Assembly (NCBI RefSeq): GCF_000282635.1
Contig: NZ_AKIW01000085.1
Span: 1-64,000, forward strand
Origin: Variovorax sp. CF313
Lineage (GTDB): Bacteria; Pseudomonadota; Gammaproteobacteria; Burkholderiales; Burkholderiaceae_C
DNA length: 64,000 bases
Direction of reading: 5' to 3'
The notes below the pieces were generated by a model. That model was given only the letters and a program-made list of their open reading frames with translations, was not told where the DNA came from and made no database searches. This document shows positions 26,812 through 35,890 of the stretch, in pieces; the first letter of the stretch is position 1; each line of letters opens with the position of its first letter. The translations under genes and the position numbers were made by a program.

Positions 26812-28491
26812 CTACGGCGACGTACAGGCAAAACTCGCCGCGGCGTTGGGATCGCCCCCAACGTACCGGGGGTACTGCGGATACCTGCAAAGTGGCCTGC
26901 TGGCAGGCGTCGCTCCTGCCGCAACGGTGCGCTGCGTGGCAACGATCGTCGAAGACGAGGGCTTGGTTCCTTTCTCGATCCACTCGAACATGGGGCCCGC
27001 CAGATCCACCTTGTCCGCCCCGTTGCCGCCGTTGCAGTGCTCCACGCCGGGGGCGGTGTAGTACTCGACGAATTCGTCCGCCGCGGATTGGCCGCCGCTC
27101 TTCTTGACGACGCTCTGGTAGTACTCGGTGGCGTTGTTCGCCGTAATCAGCCAGTCGGTCTGGCCTGTCCACAGCACCAGTTTTCCGCCTTTTGCCTTGA
27201 ACCGGCTCAGATCAGGGTCGACGGCATCGAGCATCGCACTGAGCTGATCGAGGCGCGCCGTGTATTGCGCGGGATCCAGCAGGAGCGGGTCCACGGAAGC
27301 ATCCTGGGCGACCATGTACTTGATGAAGTCGCCTCCCAGGTTGGAGGTCGATGCGCCCCATGTGGCCGCGGTCTCGCCACCGGGCAGAAAGCCGGGCCAG
27401 ACGTAGCGGCCGTTGGCGATGCTGGTGGGGGCATAGAACGCCTGCGCGGACTCGACCTGCGCAGGTGTCAGGCAGGCATCGGTTTCTGCACCGTTGCATG
27501 CGAGTTCGACGGGATCGAACTGACAGGCTTCGGGCTTTCCGATGATCCTGTCGTTCAGTCCGTCGAGCCCGTCGCACTTGGCATACACGGCATCGCCGAT
27601 CGTCTTGATCTTGGCGGCGCTCAGGGCCGCGCCTGGCTTCGCCAGTTGCTTCCCGATCTTCTGGTACCAGAGGAACTGCGACGTGAAGGCATTCGCCGGC
27701 GCGCGGGCGATGATGCCGTCGAAGAGATCCGGATGGCGTTGCGCCTGCATCAGCGCCTGGCGACCGCCGCCAGAGCAGCCCTCGTAGACCATCTTGGTGT
27801 TGGCGAACGAGTCGCCGTAGTGCGCGCGCAGGATCGACTTCGCCGGCACGAGGACCCGTGGAACGGATGCATACGCGTAGTCGGCGAGCATGTCCTCGTC
27901 GAGCGCGAAGGATCCTCCCGGTTTCGCAATCATGTCGTGCCCGTGGTTGGTGGCGATGGTCGCGTAGCCGCGCTTGGGCAGGTCTGGGCTTCCAACCGGG
28001 CTGACGGCAGGATCGCTGATGTAGCCAACATTCAGATAGCCATCGAAGCCGCCGCCGCCCCTGAAGACGGTGCGGTGATTCCACTCCGTGGGCATCCGTA
28101 CGTCGAAGTCCAGGTCCTTCGGCATTTCGCCGCGCACGATGCAGTGCTCGGGCACGGCATCGGTGGCCGGCATGAAGGTCGCCTTGGTGATCGTCGCGCC
28201 GTCGAAGGTCCGGCCGAGGAACGCCTTGCATCGGCTCTCGGCGCTGGCTTGTTGGGTGTCGGGCACGACCGGTGCAGGATCGCCGCTGCCGTTGCTGCCT
28301 CCGCCATTGCCGCCGACAGTGCCGACTGCGCCGATGCCGCCCGCGAAACTGCTGCCGCCGCTTCCGCCGCCGCAGCCCGCTAGCGCCGCGGCCAGTCCGA
28401 CCAGCGTACCGGTCGCGAGCGCGAGCCAGCGGGGCCGGCATGCAGGCTCGCGGCTTCGGATGGCGTTCAAGGCCGGGGATGAAAATTTCAT
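26812..28491 (-). CDS. Tannase/feruloyl esterase family lipoprotein (MHETase-like)
   Basis: A 559-residue alpha/beta-hydrolase of the tannase family (ferulate esterases, tannases and MHETase). The signal sequence ends in the lipobox LAGC (C40), followed by a Gly/Ser-rich tether, so it is probably anchored in the outer membrane. The catalytic serine S240 lies in GCSGGGRQ, the acid is D446 in WTGQTDWL, and the base is H485 in VEHCNGG. Cysteines 239 and 486 adjoin serine and histidine, as in the family's active-site disulfide. CDGLDGLNDRII matches the calcium loop. It would release an aromatic or other acid from an ester outside the cytoplasm. A close relative lies at 37.4 kb. Confidence 0.9.
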   Translation of the reverse strand: MKFSSPALNAIRSREPACRPRWLALATGTLVGLAAALAGCGGGSGGSSFAGGIGAVGTVGGNGGGSNGSGDPAPVVPDTQQASAESRCKAFLGRTFDGATITKATFMPATDAVPEHCIVRGEMPKDLDFDVRMPTEWNHRTVFRGGGGFDGYLNVGYISDPAVSPVGSPDLPKRGYATIATNHGHDMIAKPGGSFALDEDMLADYAYASVPRVLVPAKSILRAHYGDSFANTKMVYEGCSGGGRQALMQAQRHPDLFDGIIARAPANAFTSQFLWYQKIGKQLAKPGAALSAAKIKTIGDAVYAKCDGLDGLNDRIIGKPEACQFDPVELACNGAETDACLTPAQVESAQAFYAPTSIANGRYVWPGFLPGGETAATWGASTSNLGGDFIKYMVAQDASVDPLLLDPAQYTARLDQLSAMLDAVDPDLSRFKAKGGKLVLWTGQTDWLITANNATEYYQSVVKKSGGQSAADEFVEYYTAPGVEHCNGGNGADKVDLAGPMFEWIEKGTKPSSSTIVATQRTVAAGATPASRPLCRYPQYPRYVGGDPNAAASFACTSP

Positions 28492-28539
28492 GAGTTGTCT
28501 CCTGCGTTTGATTTGGCGCGGCCTTTGGACCGCAGTAGC

Positions 28540-28585
28540 ACGGTAGGCAGGGGAGCAGGCGGCAAATGTCTGGTGCCGGACATTT
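28540..28585 (-). promoter_or_regulatory. Crp/Fnr-type operator and promoter of the first tannase-like gene
   Basis: At 28564-28585, AAATGTC and GACATTT form perfect inverted arms around 8 nt. On the minus strand TACCGT (28545-28540) serves as a -10 candidate, its first base 29.5 bases from the dyad centre. That puts the dyad at about -41.5, where class II Crp/Fnr activators bind over the -35 region. The same geometry recurs at 37.3 and 39.9 kb. The sequence beyond the dyad (GGACAAACCC) is shared with the 37.3 kb promoter. Confidence 0.75.
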
Positions 28586-28623
28586 CGGGGTTTGTCCGTA
28601 GTCGTCCGGGGATAACCCTCGAT

Positions 28624-28639
28624 TGTCATGACCAAGACA
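28624..28639 (+). promoter_or_regulatory. Second Crp/Fnr-type half-site pair, upstream of the CoA-ligase/ABC operon
   Basis: TGTC and GACA are separated by 8 nt with the same 16-bp core footprint as the other three sites, but the flanking bases do not extend the dyad. It lies 89 bp upstream of the CoA-ligase start. No CCTA-type -10 appears at the distance found in the other promoters. It probably belongs to the same regulator but is the weakest of the four. Confidence 0.5.
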
Positions 28640-28728
28640 TTGCATCTCTCGCAGGGAATGAACACTCCAAACCTTGCTGCGCTGTGCAGAACACTCCGGG
28701 CCCTGGCCTGACATTTGGAGACTGGTGC

Positions 28729-30681
28729 GTGAAACCCGAGACAACATTTCCGGCCCTGCTCGCTTCGCAAGTGCGCGTGAGCGGTGCGCGCGTTGCGATG
28801 CGCGAGAAGAAGTTCGGAATCTGGCAGGCGCACTCCTGGCTGGACGTGTCGCGGTTGGTTCACGACCTGGCCTGCGGGCTGGCACAGGCCGGCGTATGCC
28901 GCGGCGACCACGTCGCGCTGATCGGTGGCAACCGCCCCCGCCTCCAGGCCTCGTTGACGGCGCTGCAGGCGCTCGGGGCCATCCCTGTGCCGCTCTATCA
29001 GGATGCGCCGGCGGCCGAGTACGCCTATCCGCTGGCCAGCGCGAAAGTTGCATTCGCGATCGTGGAAGAGCAGGAGCAGGTCGACAAGTTGCTCGAGGTG
29101 AAAGAGGGTTGTCCGGACTTGAGCCGGGTATGGTTCGACGACGGACGTGGCCTGCGCAAGTACCCCCAGTCGTGGCTTGGTTCACTCGATGCCCTGGTGG
29201 AAGCGGGGCGGCAGTTCGGTGCGGAGCATGCGGCCTTCTACGACGAGCAGGCTGCGCTGGTTCGACCCGACGATGTGGCAGCGATGTTCTTCACATCCGG
29301 CACGACCAACCTGCCCAAGGGCGTCGTGCATACGCATCGGTCACTGATCCTCAGCGCGCAATCGGGCAAGGCCTTTGATCGGATCTCCGAACGCGAAGAG
29401 GTGTTGGCCTTTCTGCCGCCCGCATGGCTCGGCCAGAACATCTTCTCGTACACCATGTGGCTGGCGAGCGGCTACACGGTGAATTTCCCGGAGTCGCCGG
29501 AAACCGTCGGCATCGATCTCAAGGAGATCGGTCCGACCTACTACTTCGCACCTCCGCGGGTGTTCGAAGAGATGCTCACGGCCGTCACGGTCAGGATGAA
29601 CGATGCAAGCCTTCTGAAGCGAAAGGCGTACGACTATTTCATGGCCGTGGCGCGCAGGGTCGGCCAGAACGTCATGGCGGGCGAGCCGGTGACGCTGGTC
29701 GAGCGCCTGCAGTACGCGGTAGGCAATGTGCTTTTCTATCGCCCCTTGTGCGCTCAGTTGGGCATGAGCCGGATACGCGTTGCGTACACGGCCGGCGAGG
29801 CCATCGGTCCTGACCTGTTTGCCTTCTTTCGCTCTATCGGCATCAATCTCAAGCAGTTGTACGGCACGACGGAGACGGCCGTCTTCGTCTGCTTGCAGCC
29901 CGATGGCAAGGTCAAGCCCGACACCGTCGGCATTCCGGCGCCCGGCGTCGAGGTCAAGGTTGCCGCGAGTGGGGAGTTACTCGTGAAATCGCCCGGCACG
30001 CTCAAGGAGTACCACCAGAACTCGCAAGCGACCGCAGAGGTCCTGGACGCCGACGGTTGGTACCACACCGGCGATGCGGCCCTGATCGACGACGACGGGC
30101 ATGTGCGCATCGTGGATCGTCTCAAGGACGTCGGCCGCCTGGCGGGCGGCAGCCACGACGGCGCGACCTTCGCACCCAAGTACGTCGAGAACAAGCTGAA
30201 GTTCTCGCCTTACATCAAGGAGGTGGTGGCCTTCGGCCACGCCAGGGACCGGGTGTGCGCCTTCATCAACATCGACTTCGAGTCCGTCGGCAACTGGGCC
30301 GAGCGGCGAAGCCTTTCCTACTCCGGCTACACCGACCTGGCCCAGAAGCCGGAAGTGGCCGAACTCATCCAGGGCTGCGTCGAGGCCGCGAACGCCGAAC
30401 TCTCGGTGGACCACCTCGTGGCTGGAAACCAGATCAGCCGCTTTCTCATTCTTCACAAGGAGCTGGACCCGGACGATGGCGAGCTGACGCGCACGCGCAA
30501 GGTGCGGCGGGGTTTCATCGCCGACCGGTATCGGGTCCTGGTCGAAGCCCTCTTCAGCGGCGCCTCGGCGCAATACGTCGAGACCGAAATCAGCTTCGAG
30601 GACGGGCGCAAGGGATTCGCCGCGGCGACGCTGCCCATCCACGATGCCAAGACTTTCGCGATCCTCCAGCGTGCCGCTTGA
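28729..30681 (+). CDS. AMP-dependent (long-chain/aromatic) acyl-CoA synthetase
   Basis: A 650-residue adenylate-forming ligase. The GTG at 28729 follows a GGAG ribosome site by 8 bases; upstream reading to 28495 crosses the promoter region. The P-loop is FFTSGTTNLPKGVVHTHRS, with asparagine where glycine is usual. YGTTETAVFVCLQPDG, WYHTGDAALIDDDGH and FAPKYVENKLKFSPYIKEVV are the later motifs. This subgroup, resembling FadD15-type ligases, is typically found beside Liv-type transporters. It would trap the imported acid as a CoA thioester. The ABC ATPase gene follows 41 bases on. Confidence 0.9.
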   Translation: MKPETTFPALLASQVRVSGARVAMREKKFGIWQAHSWLDVSRLVHDLACGLAQAGVCRGDHVALIGGNRPRLQASLTALQALGAIPVPLYQDAPAAEYAYPLASAKVAFAIVEEQEQVDKLLEVKEGCPDLSRVWFDDGRGLRKYPQSWLGSLDALVEAGRQFGAEHAAFYDEQAALVRPDDVAAMFFTSGTTNLPKGVVHTHRSLILSAQSGKAFDRISEREEVLAFLPPAWLGQNIFSYTMWLASGYTVNFPESPETVGIDLKEIGPTYYFAPPRVFEEMLTAVTVRMNDASLLKRKAYDYFMAVARRVGQNVMAGEPVTLVERLQYAVGNVLFYRPLCAQLGMSRIRVAYTAGEAIGPDLFAFFRSIGINLKQLYGTTETAVFVCLQPDGKVKPDTVGIPAPGVEVKVAASGELLVKSPGTLKEYHQNSQATAEVLDADGWYHTGDAALIDDDGHVRIVDRLKDVGRLAGGSHDGATFAPKYVENKLKFSPYIKEVVAFGHARDRVCAFINIDFESVGNWAERRSLSYSGYTDLAQKPEVAELIQGCVEAANAELSVDHLVAGNQISRFLILHKELDPDDGELTRTRKVRRGFIADRYRVLVEALFSGASAQYVETEISFEDGRKGFAAATLPIHDAKTFAILQRAA

Positions 30682-30722
30682 GCCCGCATCGCGAACCCCA
30701 CCAGAACAAACAAGGAGACCGC

Positions 30723-31616
30723 GTGCTGACAGCTGTACAGCGCGCGTCGGTGGCCACTGCCAGCCGACGTTCGCACGATTCGAGAAATGATGAGGCGGTG
30801 CCACGAGCGCCGCAGCTCGCGCCAATCGACGTCAAGGGCGCTCAGTCGAAGGGCGCAATCCTGGATGTCCGCAACATCACGTTGCGATTCGGTGGCGTCA
30901 AGGCGCTCACCGACATCAGCTTCGATGTTCGCGCGCACGAGGTGAGATCGATCATCGGGCCCAACGGTGCCGGCAAGAGCTCGATGCTCAACTGCATCAA
31001 CGGCGTCTACCAGCCGCAGGAGGGATCGATCACCTTCCAGGGCAAGACCTTCAGGCACATGAACTCGCGCCAGGTCGCGGAGATGGGCATCGCGCGAACC
31101 TTCCAGAACCTCGCATTGTTCAAGGGCATGAGCGTGCTCGACAACCTGATGACGGGGCGGAATCTCAAGATGAAGGTCAATCCGCTTCTGCAGGCGCTGC
31201 GCTGGGGCCCTGCGGAAAGGGAAGAGCTGGCGCACCGGGAGCGCGTCGAGGAAATCATCGACTTCCTGGAGATCCAGCCCTTCAGAAAGACGCCCGTCGG
31301 CAAGCTGCCCTATGGCCTGCAAAAGCGCGTCGACCTCGGGCGAGCCCTTGCGATGGAGCCGGAGGTGCTGCTACTCGACGAGCCCATGGCCGGCATGAAC
31401 GTCGAGGAAAAGCAGGACATGTGCCGCTTCATCCTCGAGGTGAACCAGGAGCTCGGCGTGACCGTGGTGCTCATCGAGCACGACATGAGCGTCGTGATGG
31501 ACATCAGCGATCGGGTCGTGGTGCTGGACTACGGAAAAAAGATCGGCGACGGCACACCGCGCGAGGTGATGGCCAACGAAGAAGTCATCCGTGCCTACCT
31601 TGGCGCACAACACTGA
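30723..31616 (+). CDS. Branched-chain-type ABC transporter ATP-binding protein (LivG-like)
   Basis: A 297-residue ATPase starting at a GTG after AAGGAGACC. About 45 N-terminal residues precede the ATPase core, longer than usual. The core has GPNGAGKSS (Walker A), RTFQNLALFKGMSVLDNL (Q-loop region), KLPYGLQKRVDLGRAL (signature, with YGLQ replacing SGGQ), VLLLDEPMAGMNVEE (Walker B) and VLIEHDMSVVMDI. The degenerate signature is frequent in this Liv subgroup. It forms the ATPase pair with the LivF-like protein at 35 kb. Confidence 0.93.
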   Translation: MLTAVQRASVATASRRSHDSRNDEAVPRAPQLAPIDVKGAQSKGAILDVRNITLRFGGVKALTDISFDVRAHEVRSIIGPNGAGKSSMLNCINGVYQPQEGSITFQGKTFRHMNSRQVAEMGIARTFQNLALFKGMSVLDNLMTGRNLKMKVNPLLQALRWGPAEREELAHRERVEEIIDFLEIQPFRKTPVGKLPYGLQKRVDLGRALAMEPEVLLLDEPMAGMNVEEKQDMCRFILEVNQELGVTVVLIEHDMSVVMDISDRVVVLDYGKKIGDGTPREVMANEEVIRAYLGAQH

Positions 31617-31628
31617 GCAGGCACAGAG

Positions 31629-32558
31629 ATGGGATTCTTTCTCGAAACGGTTTTCGGCGGCTTGATGGCAGGCATGCTGTATTCATTGATCGCCATCGGC
31701 TTCGTGCTGATCTACAAGGCCTCAGGCGTCTTCAACTTCGCCCAGGGAGCGATGGTGCTTTTTGCGGCGCTGGCGATGGCACGCTTCTCAACCTGGATTC
31801 CACAGTGGCTTGGCTTCGAGAGCCAGCTCCTCGCGAACCTGCTGGCCTTCCTGGCAGCGATGGCAGTGATGGTGGCGGTCGCCTGGGCGATCGAGCGGCT
31901 GGCCCTGCGGCACCTGGTGAACCAGGATGGCGTCACCTTGCTTATGGCCACGTTGGGCGTTGCCTACTTTCTTGACGGTCTCGGGCAGACGCTGTTCGGC
32001 AACGACATCTACAAGATCGATGTAGGCATGCCGAAGGAGCCGCTGATGGTTCTTGAGAGCACCTTTCAAGGCGGGTTGCTCCTGAGCCAGGAAGACCTAG
32101 TGGCTGCTGCCATTTCCACTTTGTTGGTCATCCTGCTCGCGGTCTTCTTCCAGAAGACGGCCACCGGGCGGGCCTTGCGCGCGGTGGCGGACGATCACCA
32201 GGCGGCGCAGTCGATCGGCATTCCGTTGAACCGCATCTGGGTGATCGTGTGGTCCGTTGCGGGGTTCGCCGCGCTGGTCGCGGGAATCATCTGGGGATCG
32301 AAGCTGGGCGTGCAGTTCTCGCTGTCGCTCGTGGCACTCAAGGCGCTGCCGGTGGTGATCCTGGGCGGGCTGACGTCCATTCCCGGCGCCATCGTGGGCG
32401 GTCTGCTGATCGGTGTGGGAGAAAAGGTGTCCGAGATATACCTCGGCCCTCTGCTGGGTGGCGGCATCGAGATCTGGTTTGCGTATGTGCTCGCGCTTGC
32501 ATTCCTGCTGCTTCGTCCGCAGGGATTGTTCGGCGAAAAAATCATCGATCGCGTCTGA
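31629..32558 (+). CDS. Branched-chain-type ABC transporter permease (LivH-like)
   Basis: A 309-residue membrane permease. GMLYSLIAIGFVLIYKASGV, FNFAQGAMVLFAALAMAR, ADDHQAAQSIGIPLNRIW and VVILGGLTSIPGAIVGGLLI are the LivH blocks in order, spread over about eight to nine hydrophobic segments. It follows the LivG-like ATPase gene by 12 bases and precedes the LivM-like gene by 10. It belongs to the importer placed between the two CoA ligases. Confidence 0.94.
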   Translation: MGFFLETVFGGLMAGMLYSLIAIGFVLIYKASGVFNFAQGAMVLFAALAMARFSTWIPQWLGFESQLLANLLAFLAAMAVMVAVAWAIERLALRHLVNQDGVTLLMATLGVAYFLDGLGQTLFGNDIYKIDVGMPKEPLMVLESTFQGGLLLSQEDLVAAAISTLLVILLAVFFQKTATGRALRAVADDHQAAQSIGIPLNRIWVIVWSVAGFAALVAGIIWGSKLGVQFSLSLVALKALPVVILGGLTSIPGAIVGGLLIGVGEKVSEIYLGPLLGGGIEIWFAYVLALAFLLLRPQGLFGEKIIDRV

Positions 32559-32568
32559 GGCACACCCC

Positions 32569-33633
32569 ATGATCTACAACGAAAACGGTCAATTCAAATC
32601 GACGTACCGGGCGGACCAGCAGATCCTGCCGATCTCCCAGGATCGCGTGTTCATCGCATGTGTTCTGGCCGTCGCGTTCCTGGCCATGCCCTGGCTGGCC
32701 TCCGAGTACTGGCTTCGCGCCATTCTCATTCCGTTCCTCATCCTGTCCCTTGCTGCGCTGGGGCTGAACATCCTCGTGGGGTACTGCGGCCAGATCTCGC
32801 TCGGGACCGGCGCGTTCATGGCGGTGGGCGCCTACGCGGCCTACAACATGCAGGCGCGGGTGGAGGGAATGCCCCTGATCCTCTCGCTGCTGGTGGGCGG
32901 TCTGTGTTCGACCGCGGTCGGCGTGCTGTTCGGCATTCCAAGCCTGCGGATCAAGGGGCTGTACCTGGCGGTGGCAACGCTCGCCGCGCAGTTCTTCGTC
33001 GACTGGTCCTTCCTGCGGGTTCAATGGTTCACCAACTACTCGGCATCAGGCTCTGTCAGCGTGTCGAACCTCCAGATCTTCGGCATGCCCATCAGCACGC
33101 CGGCACAGAAGTACATCCTGTGCCTGAGTGCCCTGGCGCTGTTCGCATTGATGGCCAAGAACCTGGTGCGCGGCGCCATCGGCCGGGAGTGGATGGCGAT
33201 GCGGGACATGGACGTCGCAGCTGCCGTCATCGGCATCCGGCCCGTGTACGCAAAGCTGACCGCCTTTGCGGTGAGCAGCTTCATCGTGGGTGTCGCCGGT
33301 GCGCTCTGGGGCTTTGTCCATCTGGGCAGTTGGGAACCCAGTGCGTTCAGCATCGAGCGTTCGTTCCAACTGCTGTTCATGGTGATCATCGGCGGCCTCG
33401 GTTCCATCGTGGGCAGTTTCTTCGGCGCGGCATTCATCGTGCTGCTCCCGCTTCTGCTCAACCAGATGCCGGCCCTGCTGGGTGTGCCGATCTCGACCAC
33501 GCTCGCATCGCACCTTGAGGCGATGATTTTCGGCGCGCTGATCGTCTTCTTCCTGATCGTCGAACCGCACGGCCTCGCCCGCATGTGGGGCACCGCCAAA
33601 GAGAAATTGCGGCTCTGGCCCTTTCCGCATTGA
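32569..33633 (+). CDS. Branched-chain-type ABC transporter permease (LivM-like)
   Basis: A 354-residue permease beginning at ATG 32569. The hydrophilic N-terminal 25 residues are followed by about ten membrane segments. LGLNILVGYCGQISLGTGAF, GIPSLRIKGLYLAVATLAAQ, MRDMDVAAAVIGIRPVYAK and IIGGLGSIVGSFFGAAF are the family blocks. It pairs with the LivH-like protein to form the translocation channel. Confidence 0.94.
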   Translation: MIYNENGQFKSTYRADQQILPISQDRVFIACVLAVAFLAMPWLASEYWLRAILIPFLILSLAALGLNILVGYCGQISLGTGAFMAVGAYAAYNMQARVEGMPLILSLLVGGLCSTAVGVLFGIPSLRIKGLYLAVATLAAQFFVDWSFLRVQWFTNYSASGSVSVSNLQIFGMPISTPAQKYILCLSALALFALMAKNLVRGAIGREWMAMRDMDVAAAVIGIRPVYAKLTAFAVSSFIVGVAGALWGFVHLGSWEPSAFSIERSFQLLFMVIIGGLGSIVGSFFGAAFIVLLPLLLNQMPALLGVPISTTLASHLEAMIFGALIVFFLIVEPHGLARMWGTAKEKLRLWPFPH

Positions 33634-33674
33634 GCCCCCTCCTTCCAACACAAACCAAGAGACAGTCAACAGCC

Positions 33675-35027
33675 ATGTTCACGAAACAATTCATCTCTCT
33701 TTCGATCGCCGTTTCGGCGAGCCTGGTCTTCGCTCAGGGCAGCCTTGCACAGACGGCGCCGTCGTCGACGCTGGTCAAGGAGCAGTTCGTTCCGTTGCTC
33801 GTGTATCGGACGGGTCCGTATGCACCGAGCGGCACGCCGTGGGCCAACGGCAAGCAGGACTACCTGAAGCTCGTCAACGAGCGCGACGGCGGCGTGAATG
33901 GTGTCAAGTTCACCTATGAGGAATGCGAAACCGGGTACGCAACCGACCGCGGGGTGGAGTGCTACGAGCGCCTCAAGGGCAAGGGCCCCACGGGCGCGAC
34001 CGCATTCGATCCCCAGGCGACGGGCATCACCTTTGCGTTGACCGACAAGGCACCGCTGGACAAGGTCCCGCTCATCACGCCGGGATACGGTCGCTCCGAA
34101 GCGGCCGATGGCGGTGTCCTGAAGTGGAGCTTTCCGATCGCTGGTTCGTACTGGACGGCGGCCGACATCCTGATTCAGTCCCTCGGCCGCAAGGCAGGCG
34201 GGCTCGACAAGCTGAAGGGCAAGAAGGTGACCTTCGCGTACCACGACTCGCCCTACGGCAAAGAGCCGATCCCCGTTCTGCAGGAGCGCGCGCGCATGCA
34301 TGGCTTCGATCTGCAATTGCTCCCGGTGACCGCGCCGGGCGTGGAGCAGAAAGCGACATGGCTGCAGATCCGCCAGGCGCGGCCGGACTACGTCGTTCTC
34401 TGGGGCTGGGGGGTGATGAACTCCACGGCCCTCAAGGAGGCACAAGCGACGGGTTATCCGCGTGAAAAGATGATCGGCGTGTACTGGTCCGGCACGGAGC
34501 CCGACGTCAAGGACGTGGGCGCCGGCGCCAAGGGCTACAGCGCGATCAACATGCAGAACCTTCTGGGGGGTACCAAGGCCACCGAGGAGATCCTCAAGCA
34601 CGTGCATGGCAAGGGCCAGGGTACCGGGCCGAAGGAGGAGGTCGGCTCCATCCTCTACAACAACGGCATGATCATTTCGATGATCACCGTCGAAGCCGTT
34701 CGTCGCGCACAGGAGCGGTTCGGCAAGGGCAAATCCATGACCGGCGAGCAGGTCCGCTGGGGGCTGGAGAACCTGAACCTGGATCAGAAGCGACTGGATG
34801 CGCTGGGCTTCGGCAAGCTGAAGAACCCGATCAGCACCTCGTGCAGCGACCACATGGGCATGGCGACGGCGCGTGTCCAGACGTGGGACGGCGCCAAGTG
34901 GCAGTTCGTGACCGACCCGATCGAGGCGGACATGACGATCCTCAAGCCCATGATCAAGACTGCTGCCGACAAGTACGCCGCCGAGAAGAAGATCGCGCGT
35001 CGTGCGCCCGAAGACTGCCAGAGCTGA
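33675..35027 (+). CDS. ABC transporter substrate-binding protein (Liv type, aromatic or organic acid class)
   Basis: A 450-residue periplasmic binding protein. The signal peptide MFTKQFISLSIAVSASLVFA with SLAQ as a likely cleavage region is followed by the mature domain, where VYRTGPYAPSGTPWANGKQD replaces the usual GPLTG start of amino-acid-binding members. The C-terminus carries ISTSCSDHMGMATARVQTWD. This subgroup accompanies CoA-ligase/ABC clusters in Burkholderiales and probably binds a carboxylate such as an aromatic acid; specificity is inferred from context only. It sits between the permease and the LivF-like gene. Confidence 0.92.
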   Translation: MFTKQFISLSIAVSASLVFAQGSLAQTAPSSTLVKEQFVPLLVYRTGPYAPSGTPWANGKQDYLKLVNERDGGVNGVKFTYEECETGYATDRGVECYERLKGKGPTGATAFDPQATGITFALTDKAPLDKVPLITPGYGRSEAADGGVLKWSFPIAGSYWTAADILIQSLGRKAGGLDKLKGKKVTFAYHDSPYGKEPIPVLQERARMHGFDLQLLPVTAPGVEQKATWLQIRQARPDYVVLWGWGVMNSTALKEAQATGYPREKMIGVYWSGTEPDVKDVGAGAKGYSAINMQNLLGGTKATEEILKHVHGKGQGTGPKEEVGSILYNNGMIISMITVEAVRRAQERFGKGKSMTGEQVRWGLENLNLDQKRLDALGFGKLKNPISTSCSDHMGMATARVQTWDGAKWQFVTDPIEADMTILKPMIKTAADKYAAEKKIARRAPEDCQS

Positions 35028-35038
35028 AGAGGACAGCA

Positions 35039-35890
35039 ATGAGCGTCGTGGCTTTCAAGGAAAGAAATGCCGTGGCCGGCTCGCAAGCCGAGCCGCTGCT
35101 GGTCGTCAATGGGATCGAGGTGATCTACAACCATGTGATCCTCGTGCTCAAGGGGGTGTCGCTGACCGTTCCGCAAGGCGGCATCGTGGCGCTGCTCGGA
35201 GGCAACGGTGCCGGCAAGACCACCACGCTGCGCGCGGTCTCGAACCTGCTTGCCGGCGAGAGAGGTGCTGTGACGAAGGGCAGCATCACGCTTCGCAACG
35301 AGCGCATCGAGGCGCTCACGCCCGCCGATCTGGTTCGTCGCGGACTGGTGCAGGTGATGGAAGGCCGGCACTGCTTTGCGCACCTGAGCATCGAAGAGAA
35401 CCTGATGACCGGCGCCTATACGCGCACCGATGGCAAAGCCGCGGTGCTGCAGACCCTGGAGAAGGTCTACGCCTACTTTCCGCGGCTCAAGACGCGGCGG
35501 ACCAGCCAGGCCGCCTACACCTCCGGCGGCGAGCAGCAGATGTGCGCCATCGGACGCGCGCTGATGGCCGACCCGAAAATGGTGCTGCTCGACGAGCCAT
35601 CGATGGGGCTCGCGCCGCAGATCGTCGAGGAGGTCTTCGCCATCGTGAAAGATCTCAACGACAAGGAGCATGTGACCTTCCTGCTCGCTGAGCAGAACAC
35701 GAACATGGCGCTGCAGTACGCAGACTATGGCTACATCCTCGAGAGTGGCCGGATCGTGATGGACGGCCCTGCCGCCAGCCTTCGGGAGAACGAGGACGTC
35801 AAGGAGTTTTACCTCGGCGTCGGTGGGGGGGATCGCAAGAGCTTCCGGGATGTGAAGAGCTACAAGCGGAGAAAGAGATGGTTGTCGTGA
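35039..35890 (+). CDS. Branched-chain-type ABC transporter ATP-binding protein (LivF-like)
   Basis: A 283-residue ATPase with GGNGAGKTT (Walker A), GRHCFAHLSIEENL, TSGGEQQMCAIGRALM (signature), MVLLDEPSMGLAPQ (Walker B) and LLAEQNTNMAL (switch). The last 30 residues (GGDRKSFRDVKSYKRRKRW) form a basic tail beyond the normal LivF end. This extension overlaps the start of the PaaK-like gene by 13 bases, so translation of the two is probably linked. Confidence 0.93.
   Translation: MSVVAFKERNAVAGSQAEPLLVVNGIEVIYNHVILVLKGVSLTVPQGGIVALLGGNGAGKTTTLRAVSNLLAGERGAVTKGSITLRNERIEALTPADLVRRGLVQVMEGRHCFAHLSIEENLMTGAYTRTDGKAAVLQTLEKVYAYFPRLKTRRTSQAAYTSGGEQQMCAIGRALMADPKMVLLDEPSMGLAPQIVEEVFAIVKDLNDKEHVTFLLAEQNTNMALQYADYGYILESGRIVMDGPAASLRENEDVKEFYLGVGGGDRKSFRDVKSYKRRKRWLS

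Noticed and set aside
28495..28728. Extended N-terminus for the CoA ligase
   Set aside because: The extension would cover both operators and has no ligase homology; the GTG at 28729 has a good ribosome site and gives the family length.
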